From Owenia fusiformis (Eukaryota > Annelida > Polychaeta > Sabellida > Oweniidae), in the NCBI GenBank assembly GCA_903813345.2, contig CAIIXF020000005.1:6823375-6887374 (forward strand): a DNA stretch of 64,000 nucleotides, read 5' to 3'. Shown here in pieces: positions 57,001 through 64,000 of the stretch; position 1 is the first letter of the stretch, and each line of letters opens with the position of its first letter. The translations under genes were made by a program, and so were the position numbers. The notes beneath the pieces were generated by a model. It was not told the DNA's origin and did not search any database. It saw nothing but the letters and a program-made list of their open reading frames with translations.

Positions 57001-58080
57001 AGCCTGTACCCTCCTGTAATTTGAGGTTTCTCAGCCATGTTATATTTGCAGAATAACATGGCAGAAAAGCATCAAAATATAATACATGTAGGTTACAGAT
57101 TTCATATGCCAATTAACAAGTAATCCAAGATTTACAAAGTCATTCATGTGTAATATGAATATGTTTTCCCATTTATTGTTGCACAATAGTCTTTAGTTTT
57201 CTTTAGATGGCACTTCATGCTCAACACTGTGAGGTATACAGGCAAGATTGGTGTACCTAGACCAAGTGTTCTTCCGACTAGTGTTGTCGCGATGTGCCAT
57301 AATCGTACATCGGCAATTTTCAGTAGTAAACATCGATGCACATCGCGATGTACATCAAGAAAAAGTCTGAGAAAAGTGCTCTGAAATACCGAACGCTAAT
57401 GCACTAAAATACCGAACATCCGGTTCATCCGGGAACTTCTAGTAACGGTGAAATGAAAGTAAAGTAATTTTTTTAGATTAATGTTTCATTTCGACTAGCT
57501 AAAACAGTTTTAAAGCGAAAGAATATCAGAAAACATTGGAAAATGAAATAAGACATGAGAAAGGTAAGCGATTTGCGTCAAAATAAGATAAGGGTGATTT
57601 TTAGCGAATTATTTTTTTTTAAAACATCGATGTTTTGTTTCAGACATCGATGCATCGCCAGAATCAGCTTTGGCGATATACGATGTATCGATAATCGCGA
57701 CAACGCTACTTCCGACCATACAGGAAAAATACTAATCAAGGATACCATATGGCTATAGGGTCAAATTTCTTACCCACAGGAACTTGTATCGCTATCAAGT
57801 CCTTTATGACGCTCCTCTATGATGTTCTCTGGATGTCCTAACACTCGATACATCATTCATGTCATGAGTGTGAGGACCCCAAAGGTACCACATATGGATT
57901 ACCAATAAGGACTTGATAAAATTTCCTGAGTTATTACCTGGTCCGTTTATACACAAATGGTGTCGCAGTCCCATATCTCGAAAGAACCAATTCAGGACTT
58001 GTCTCCCCGGTATTATATCCAAACATATTGGATATTGGGGACACCATCTTTTTCACCATGCTGGATCCGCTCTGCCCCAT
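50929..58080 (-). CDS. TUSC2: TUSC2 (FUS1) tumour suppressor orthologue, whole spliced gene
   Basis: On the minus strand, exons 58080-57938, 55559-55445 and 51009-50929 join in phase (2, then 0) into 112 residues plus TGA; human TUSC2 has 110. Residue order: MGQSGS at the start (Gly2 myristoylation signal, as in human MGASGS), PFVYKRT (41-47; human PFVFTRR), SMYFDEDGDLAHEFYEE (49-65; human SMFYDEDGDLAHEFYEE), a basic linker ending KHNLIPE (human HKNLIPQ), and GEIELAIPRLNCNLPIVL (87-104; human GIVKLDHPRIHVDFPVIL). TUSC2 is known as a small myristoylated, largely mitochondrial regulator of calcium handling, apoptosis and immune-cell signalling. In human it is the direct neighbour of RASSF1. Confidence 0.95.
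51270..51345 (+). repeat. tRNA-like fragment (possible SINE)
   Basis: AGGTGATACAGGAGTAGCAT and CCCAAGTTAAATTTCCAGTG loosely fit A and B boxes. Confidence 0.35.
51637..51893. mobile_element. 255-bp MITE with TACAGGGTGTCC ends
   Basis: TACAGGGTGTCCAAAACAGG plus ACCAAAG is inverted as CTTTGGTCCTGGCTTTTTGG plus ACACTCTGTA; TA at the borders. Same end type as 22962 and 37872. Confidence 0.8.
52095..52548 (-). mobile_element. LINE remnant: reverse-transcriptase C-terminal zinc-binding tail
   Basis: The minus frame has LKSLQFKIMHRIYPTKVLLF, DELCNFCACKDTYEHFFIEC and a following conserved tail, the typical post-RT segment (zf-RVT) of non-LTR elements: Cys-x2-Cys, then E-H-F-F-x2-Cys. The open stretch extends upstream to about 52548 before a stop. 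Nothing of the RT core remains. Confidence 0.85.
52570..52745 (+). mobile_element. Second LINE remnant, opposite strand, frameshifted
   Basis: The plus frame has IELGRHLKPKPKPVNEHLCN and ICGILEDEQHFIMK (GRHxKPxxxPVNERxCxxC...EDExHF type tail of another non-LTR family). An upstream piece in another frame (CRFRLIPTSY) suggests a frameshift. Confidence 0.8.
52790..53585 (-). repeat. Dispersed repeat family B, reversed copy
   Basis: On the minus strand: ATACCAAATGAAGTTTAAGA start, CCATCTGTTCATCTGCC, AAAATGGCCACAATTTTTC and related modules. Interrupted around 53096-53230 by a GAACACCT-type repeat. Confidence 0.65.
53634..54386. mobile_element. 750-bp element with CTATCACACCAAAC ends
   Basis: Left CTATCACACCAAACTAGTTC and right GAACTAGTTTGGTGTGATAG-like end (AAGAACTAGTTTGGTGTGAT) are inverted. 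GGTTACC lies directly outside on both sides (53627-53633, 54387-54393). A further copy of the left end begins near 54027, so it is a partial tandem. Confidence 0.75.
54868..54922. repeat. Short hairpin
   Basis: GAGTTCCCACATC and GATGTGGGAACTC, about 27 bp apart. Confidence 0.8.
55195..55276 (-). repeat. tRNA-derived SINE head
   Basis: Minus strand: GTCAGTAGTAGAGCAAGCAC (A box) and GTGGGTTGGATCCCCACTGG (B box). The pairing GTGGG...CCCAC mimics a T arm. No acceptor stem. Confidence 0.6.
55445..55559 (-). CDS. TUSC2: TUSC2 exon 2 (DEDGDLAHEFYEE core)
   Basis: Acceptor CTTTTAATTTTAG|CTCC (phase 2) and donor CCAGAG|GTATGTG (phase 0). It encodes SMYFDEDGDLAHEFYEEV, the most conserved block of the TUSC2 family, then a strongly basic linker RRSRRYRMKKKKHNLIPE. 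The acidic DEDGD run has been discussed in the family as a calcium-related motif. Confidence 0.97.
55523..55628 (-). repeat. 53-bp tandem duplication over the TUSC2 exon 2 acceptor
   Basis: Unit 55523-55575 (functional) and unit 55576-55628 (upstream copy) share ATGAGCCAAATCACCATCTT and CATCAAAATACATGGAG on the + strand. In the upstream copy the acceptor reads TTTTAA|CTCC instead of TTTTAG|CTCC, so it cannot splice; if it did, the frame would be lost. Confidence 0.95.
56417..56962. mobile_element. 546-bp transposon (TTATCCCGTTCCCGG ends), 8-bp TSD
   Basis: Ends TTATCCCGTTCCCGGACTAT and ATAGTCCGGGAACGGGATAA, perfectly flanked by ATTTGTAT (56409-56416, 56963-56970). Sub-terminal GTGCGATTACAAC and GTTGTAATCGTAC also pair. 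The 8-bp target site suits hAT or P; no transposase. Confidence 0.9.
57279..57708. mobile_element. 430-bp hAT MITE, 8-bp TSD
   Basis: Ends TAGTGTTGTCGCGAT and ATCGCGACAACGCTA, flanked by CTTCCGAC on both sides (57271-57278, 57709-57716). The interior carries repeated ACATCGATG/CGATGCATCG motifs. Such TAGTGTTGTCGCGAT-type ends are typical of hAT. Confidence 0.92.
57938..58080 (-). CDS. TUSC2: TUSC2 exon 1 (start, myristoylation signal)
   Basis: ATG at 58080 begins MGQSGSSMVKKMVSPISNMF; Gly2 with Ser at position 6 fits an N-myristoylation signal, which is why this start is preferred. The exon continues to GTATPFVYKRT and ends AG|GTAATA (phase 2), completed to Ser by the first base of exon 2. 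Confidence 0.95.
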
Positions 58081-58250
58081 GCTATTTTACCATAATAATA
58101 GACCCTTAATCGTGTAAAAACGAAGTAAATGAGGGCATTTTTAAAAAGTCAAAAAATTTTCAATAATTAATCTATTATCGCCCAAGGAGCATAAAGTAAA
58201 GGGAGCATAATTATTTTATTTCCACTTCTTCCCGGGGAATTTACTGATCG
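58081..58250 (-). promoter_or_regulatory. Probable TUSC2 5' UTR / promoter region
   Basis: The short stretch between the start codon and the next repeat. No TATA box or CpG island is evident, so the call rests on position only. Confidence 0.3.
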
Positions 58251-58253
58251 CCA

Positions 58254-58834
58254 TCTCGGCCAATGTCATAGGCCAAGGGTAAAGTAATAGTAAGCCGTAT
58301 ATAGAAGAGACAGGTGAACAACTCTGACTTAGACCACTTGTTAAGATGGAGATTTCAACAATATTTAGTGTATTATTTTCAAAAAGCCATGGGGAGTTGA
58401 TAGAAAATTGATAGTTTGTAGCTCTTACCTAAAATTGAAACTCAGTCAGATGATATAGAGTGAATAATGCTGAGAATGAGAGAGAATTTCTGAAAACCTG
58501 CAATTGCTTGGCAAGTTCATTAGTAAACAAGTGATCTGATTGGTCACTGCTGACCTCCACCAGTGACAATCAGTTTCAGCTTGCCAGGCAATTGCAGATA
58601 CCCATAGTTGTTGTTTTATATGCAGTATTATATGCAGTTTTTAGATAAAGATTTGAAAAAACAATGATATAAGTTTGAAAAACACTTTGAAGAAGATTTT
58701 GGAGAGATTTGGGAATACAATTTGATACCAGTAAGGAGAATTATTGCCAAGACTAAAAAAAATTGAAAAATTTTCAATCTTACTTGTGGACCTGTCTCTT
58801 CTATATACAGCTAACTATTACTTTTCCCTTGGCC
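58254..58834. repeat. Palindromic element interrupted by the next transposon
   Basis: Left CATAGGCCAAGGGTAAAGTA and right TACTTTTCCCTTGGCCTATG are inverted, as are AGAAGAGACAGGT and ACCTGTCTCTTCT. An inner hairpin sits at 58498-58600. The right arm is cut at TATGG by the 58840-60495 insertion. Confidence 0.75.
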
Positions 58835-58839
58835 TATGG

Positions 58840-60495
58840 CAGGCCCGTAAGACACTTTTCTCCAAGGGGGGTGCGGTTTTTATTAGCTTACTAAAGAGAA
58901 TATAAAATTGTCATTTTTTGCCGCGTAAATCAAATCGCGTAAGACAGGGGGTGGGGGGTCAGTTACTCCCTATATTGGTTTGGAATTAACAAATGCATGC
59001 AACTTCCTATTGTTCCAATTGTTTTGTGGGGGGTGTGAGGAGTGGTCCACTCCCCCTAGAAAATTTTACAGTTTTGAGATGCTATTTGGTGCTTTCTGGG
59101 CACTTTCAAAGTGTAAGTTTCTAAGTAGTAAGCCACCGCCACAGGAATAAGAGTTGAGTGAATACAAAACCAAGCATTCAGGGGGTCTGGGGAAAATTTT
59201 GAAATTTGGTTGTATTTGGAGCGAATTTGCAACCATCTGGTACGCCTGTGCGTTATGAGTCAATAAGAAAAATGTGAATTTTTTTCAAATTATTTTGGGG
59301 ATGTCAAAGAGGATGCTGAGAGGGTGAAGTGGGGTGGGGTGCCAGTAGGGGAGCAAGGGGTTGTCCCCCAGAAACATTGACCATATCAAGGTGCTATTTG
59401 ATGATGTCTGGGCACTTACAAAATGTCTGAGACAATACATGAAATTAAGAATATTTTCTTTTGTTTTGTGGGGGATGTGAGGGGTGGCTAACTCTCCTAG
59501 AAAATTTTACAATTTAAAGATGATATTTGGTGCTTCTGAGCACTTTTAAAGTGTATTAGTCAATAAAAACATTTTAAAACAATCACAATTTTTTTTAAAT
59601 TTTGAGGGTGTCAAAGGGGGGGGGAGGGGTGCCAGAGGGGGAGGTGGGGCTGGGGTGCCAGAGGGAGAGCAAGTGTTTGTCCCCCATATCAAAATTTACA
59701 ATATCAAGGTGCTATTCGATGAAGTTTGGGCACTTTAAAAGTGTCTGTGCCTATTTCCCAAGAAAATTTTACAATTTTAAGATGCTATTTGGTGCTTTCT
59801 GGGCACTTTCAAAGGGTATGAGTCAATAAAAAAATTTCAAAAAAATAATCTTTTTTTTTGGGGGGGGGTGTTAAGGGAGGGGGGCTGCCAGAGGGGGAGG
59901 TGGAGTGGGGATTCCAGAGGGCAAGTAAGTGTAAGTCTCAGAATCCAGAATCATTAACTTTATCAAGGAGCTATTTGATGATGTCTGGGCAATTTAGAAG
60001 TGTGTGGCCCACTCCCCTAGAAAATTTTACAATTTTACGACGCTATTTGGTGCTTTCTGGACACTTTCAAAGTGTATGAGTCAATGAAAAAAAATTACAA
60101 AAAAACTTTTTTTTGGGGGGGGGTCAAGGGGGGGGGCGCCAGAGGGGGGGGTTATGCAAGTGCAAGATGCAAGAGAGTAAGTCCCCCAGAAACACTAACT
60201 ATATCAAGGAACTATTTGATGATCTGGGCACTTTAAAAGTGTCTGAGACAAAACTCTAAAATAAATTTAGAACTTTTCCATTGTTTTGTGGGGGGGTGTG
60301 AGGGGTGGCCAATACCCCTAGAAAAATTTACAATTTTAAGATGCTATTTGGTGCTTTCTGGGTACTTTCAAAGTGTATGAGTCAATGAAAAAAAATTATA
60401 AATTTTTTTTACAATTTATTTTTTCAAATTTATTTTGGGGGGTGACAAAGGGGGGTGCGGTCGCACCCATCGCACCCCCCCATCTGACGGCCCTG
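58840..60495. mobile_element. 1.66-kb non-autonomous hAT-like transposon, copy 2 (inverted)
   Basis: The reverse complement of the 16294-18152 element: begins CAGGCCCGTAAGACACTTTT and ends GCACCCCCCCATCTGACGGC plus CCTG. Flanked by TATGG on both sides (58835-58839, 60496-60500). It has the same internal ~300-bp modules (GCTATTTGGTGCTTTCTGG, GTATGAGTCAAT). No transposase. Confidence 0.9.
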
Positions 60496-61076
60496 TATGG
60501 TCATACTTTTCTTTTGTTAATTTAGATTTTATTTATTCAGGGATATCTAATAAGAAAACATATATTTTCTTGTTACCATTAGAACCCTGTAGACGCACAT
60601 ATACACTCATGACAAGTTGACAACAAATATCAGAAAATCAGAAAAGACAAGTCTCGGTTTGGAGAATAGGCTTATACCGTGACGGCTTAGTACTGTTTTG
60701 ACTAGGGTATAAAATAAGCATTTAAAGTCAATTTACTGTCATATGTTACATTAATTTGTTAATTAGAGCATTTAAAAATGTATAATTACAGCTTGTCACG
60801 AACTGAAGCAATAAATTGATTTTTTAGATGAGCTTCAAGACTTTAAAAGATTGCCATGTGGCAGATTCGAGGGTGCCTTGTTCCAGAGAACAGCTCTATA
60901 GTTTGTGTGCCTGCATTATTACAATTTTGTTTAATAAAAATACATTTGTTTGTAGTAGCACGAGTACCATAGTGATGGGTGTCCTTAGTAAAGGTAAAAC
61001 TGTCCTGCAAGTGGGAACCAGTCCAAAGCCTTACATTAGTGTCGCTGAGCGGGTTATGCATGTCATGCCTCTCCCT

Positions 61077-61231
61077 AATACCTCGGTCACATTTGCTCCG
61101 ATTTTCACTACGGCGCCCGGCCGATTGAGTAGGCCTATTTAATTTGTTCAAAATTGAATACAATATTGAACAAAAGACTCAATCGGCCGGACGCCGGCCG
61201 ATGGATCGGAGCATATGTGACCAAAGTATTA
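61077..61231. mobile_element. Palindromic MITE with GGCCGATTGAGT core
   Basis: TAATACCTCGGTCACATTTG and GGCCGATTGAGT mirror ACTCAATCGGCCGG and ATATGTGACCAAAGTATTA. Total about 155 bp, arms 55-60 bp, TA borders. Confidence 0.8.
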
Positions 61232-61599
61232 TGGAAGGCCACTTCAGCGTATTTCTAACATCCTAGGATTATGGTGTGCGTGCGTGGGACACATTTAACT
61301 ATCAACCTACCAGCACGGTTTTGGAAACTCTGAATTTTATCTAAGAGTTGTGCTCTGTACCCAGAAATGACAGCATCACCATAATCAAAAATTGGTGTGA
61401 TCATGGTAGAACGTCGTAAAATTTACTTTTAACGCCGTCAACAACGATTTTATACTCCGTTAAGAATTACTTTGTATTCCGTCAAAGACTTTATACACAT
61501 TTATTTGTACTACCGCACTTGTACGGCTCAAGAATTTTCGGAACGGCTTCAAAACTGATTTTGACGAGAGGTGTCAAAAACCAATTTAGAGCTTAAAAT

Positions 61600-61685
61600 G
61601 ATTTTGTACGGCGTTAAAAATCATTTTGAACGGCGTCAAAAACTATTTTGAACGGCGTCAAAAATTATTTGCATTTTGCAAATTA
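61600..61685 (+). repeat. ~23-bp tandem, 3-4 copies
   Basis: Unit ACGGCGTCAAAAATTATTTT with a few changes; related GGCGTC/GCCGTC pieces are scattered from 61430. Confidence 0.75.
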
Positions 61686-62379
61686 TCTGAGGTAGTAAGA
61701 ACTAAGTATCATCATGTTCTCCATTCGGTTCATCAATCCAACAGCCTGTAGTTTCGAGAACGGGTTAACAAAAGATTTGGCTAAAACTTGAAGGGAGAGT
61801 CCGGGGACTGAAAAAACAATCGTTTGTGACATTCCTGGTGCCACTTAGAATTTCCGAAAAAGCCAATATCAACAATATTAAAATGTTTATAATGTGTGTA
61901 TATTTCTAAGAAATGCGGGTGTGTAAAGGGTGGGCCAAAAAGGGCAATCCGAACAAATGTTAATCTTACTCAGTCATTCAGCATGGATTTTAAGTCATAT
62001 TTAGCAAAATTGACCCTTGTGTAATGTTCTATCAAGTTCCATTCGGTTACAATATTTTATGGCCATTTTACACAACATGCTAGGACTGCAAAATGTCGGC
62101 GTCGAGTCGGGAGGCAAACTTGAACGTATTGGGTGAAGTTGTTCACTACACGAGCACAGGCATTAATTAAGGCATTTTGTGTAATTTTGGGCTCTCATCT
62201 TACTTCTTATCTCTTGTTTCAATAATTCAACGGCTGTTAAATGTAGGCATTAGCCCAAAAAATTAAAAACTGGGAGGTTTCATGACTTCATGTCCGGTGT
62301 TACACCGGGGTGTTGCATCATTGCCATGAGTTGTACTCGTCCTAATCAGAAGCAATGTATTTTACATTTTACCATGACT

Positions 62380-62634
62380 CTAAAACAACATAATAACTTG
62401 AAGAGTTGAGCAAACTTGGGTCAAAAGACTGAAGCTATTGTCCTTAGTTTTGAACATTGCATAATGGAAAGCAGAACGTGCCAGGAATAAGGATCTGATA
62501 AGATTACAGAGCTCTGATGGTACAAACTGTTGTTTGATAAACTCTTTCATCCCCAAGCGGTCATTTTGAACGAAATCACAATGAATTCCAAAATGTATCC
62601 AGACAATAATAACAAGACAAAATATAGCTTGCAA
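62380..62634 (-). CDS. Possible first exon of a secreted protein (uncertain)
   Basis: 84 residues starting MQAIFCLVIIVWIHFGIHCD, which looks like a signal peptide (short start, 15-residue hydrophobic core, Cys at the end), followed by a hydrophilic stretch containing QQFVPSELCNLIRSLFLARS. No family recognised. Donor candidates near the end (CAA|GTTATT) are weak and no second exon was seen, so it may be a chance frame. Confidence 0.25.
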   Translation of the reverse strand: MQAIFCLVIIVWIHFGIHCDFVQNDRLGMKEFIKQQFVPSELCNLIRSLFLARSAFHYAMFKTKDNSFSLLTQVCSTLQVIMLF

Positions 62635-64000
62635 CTTTAGAAAATATTTATACTACATTATATTTTTTATCAAAAACTCACAAAATAATGTCATTAATTG
62701 CTACGGGGAATTTAGAAATATTGGATCAATGATGGAATATGTAAGACTTGGAGAGTCAAAGTCAGCAGGTCAGTGTGTATCTGAACATGTCTCTACTGAT
62801 ATGTAACATGGCACTAACAAATCAGAGACTCACCTGATTTGAATCCCAAGTGAGACCTCGAATGTCCTGTCATATAATTGTCATATTAAGGGGACTTAGC
62901 AGAGCGTCATCTCAAAAATATTAATAAGACCTTCTTTTGTGTTTTAATGCTAGTATTGAAGAAAGAAGAAATTTAAAAGTGCCCAAGAAATATTTAAATG
63001 TTATCGAAACATATGCGAATATCTACAGGGTGGCTCAAAAACACCCATATTTTTAGTTTGCTATAACCTTTTTGAAAATGCATGTATTTCAATAAAATTT
63101 TGCCAGGATATGCAGAAATCAATTCGAAGGAACATTCCTGAAGTGGGATTAATAAATCTCTTGGGGTCCTTGAATAATAAAGATAAACAGACACCAGGGG
63201 TCTATTTGAAATGATTTGTATTATGATTTCTGGATATCCTGCCAAAATTTAATTGAAATATCAAAATGAATAATATGGACGTATTGGCTCACGTAAAGTG
63301 ATCAACGCAGACATAAATCACAGTTGTTTTTATAATTGAAATCTACACGCAGATTATAATTTGGCTCAAATAATATGGTTAGAACTTAAAAGAACACGCA
63401 ATTTGGAAATTTTGATTCTAAGAAAGCTCCAATTATACAATTAGTCACTTGCCTTTGTTACATTGACATTCGTCAAAGTCAAAGTGAATTTGCATTGCGT
63501 TTCCATTTAATATTTTAAATGATTCTACAAGCTGCATAACATTAATAATTATTTTTGAGTGACGTTGTCAAGCCTGACACTGCACTGATATATATTGTTT
63601 ATTGTTTATATCGCAACCCAAAAAGGTGTATATTAAAGGTTAACTCTGTTATCTCAAAATCTGCTTGGAACTGTACCATTGGATTTCTATGGGAAATTCC
63701 TCAAAGAGAAAATTCTAGGGATTGAGGAATGGGTACCACACAATTTGAGAAAATATTGGCATACATGAGACCTTTTTAAAACATCATTTATATTATTCAA
63801 AAGCGAATAGGATCAATGATTCCCAGTCCTTTGAAGTTTGAAAATGAAAATACCTGGAGAATCAATAGATAATTCTTGAAAATGAGAAATATTTTTTTTG
63901 GCATATCAATGAAATTCATTCGGATTACCTGTTCATCTGTCAAATGTAGATTATACGTGTAACATTTAATTCTCAAAAGACATTTGACTGACAATAGTCT
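62635..64000. other. Right end of the window
   Basis: No recognised gene. CTACAGGGTGGCTCAAAA at about 63025 is one end of a TACAGGGTG-type element; the other end was not found. Confidence 0.5.

Larger units (their letters stand above)
55560..57937 (-). other. TUSC2 intron 1 with two hAT-type insertions
   Basis: 2.4 kb with the broken exon 2 duplicate at its 3' end and complete elements at 56417-56962 and 57279-57708. Nothing recognised at 55640-56400. Confidence 0.75.
60501..62379. other. Upstream intergenic stretch
   Basis: Contains only the palindromic MITE at 61077-61231 and the small GGCGTCAAAA tandem at 61600-61680; the two overlapping ~105-residue frames at 60828-61163 run into the MITE and are not supported. 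Confidence 0.55.

Noticed and set aside
1-64000. CRISPR array, prokaryotic operon or phage features
   Set aside because: Direct repeats are head-to-tail satellites without unique spacers, and gene structure is clearly eukaryotic with introns.

Overview
The window is animal nuclear DNA: AT-rich, with small coding exons separated by kilobase introns that have GT/AG borders, and dense with short inverted-repeat transposons, satellites and SINE/LINE debris. The repeat style (frequent tacatgta-type motifs, many MITEs, dispersed 150-600 bp families) would fit a mollusc or another lophotrochozoan, but this is an impression and no sequence here fixes the species.

Two protein-coding genes can be reconstructed by hand. 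(1) A RASSF1/3/5-type Ras-association gene lies on the + strand from base 2 to about 32.1 kb. Eight exons join with consistent phases into a 780-residue open frame: a long disordered charged N-terminus (start possibly outside the window), the second half of a C1 zinc finger, two related 'Y-x-T-A-[RK]-E-[ST]-L-P-G-M' exons, an RA domain over three exons, and a SARAH domain. An alternative ninth exon gives a different C-terminus. (2) A TUSC2 (FUS1) orthologue lies on the minus strand from 58,080 down to 50,929. Three exons give 112 residues, with an N-myristoylation start MGQSGS, the hallmark DEDGDLAHEFYEE block and a diverged C-terminus. TUSC2 and RASSF1 are direct neighbours at human 3p21.3; here they are neighbours too, but tail-to-tail. 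This conserved tumour-suppressor pair is the main biological result of the window.

Both genes have a tandem duplication across an intron/exon border. The SARAH exon's acceptor and first ~35 coding bases occur three times (31.3-31.7 kb). The acceptor and first ~35 bases of TUSC2 exon 2 occur twice, with the upstream acceptor changed from AG to AA. RASSF exon 6 is abutted by a 33-bp satellite that appears to have grown from the end of a MITE.

Layout: 0-32 kb, RASSF gene and introns loaded with repeats; 32-51 kb, intergenic and no convincing exon, with palindromic elements, an inverted 15-bp minisatellite and a 44-bp satellite; 51-58 kb, TUSC2, with LINE, SINE and hAT-like insertions in its introns; 58-64 kb, upstream of TUSC2, with an inverted second copy of a 1.7-1.9 kb transposon (the first is in RASSF intron 3), a palindromic MITE and one uncertain secreted-protein-like ORF. 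Target-site duplications of 4, 5, 7 and 8 bp could be read directly for several elements. Most other long ORFs are chance frames in repeats.
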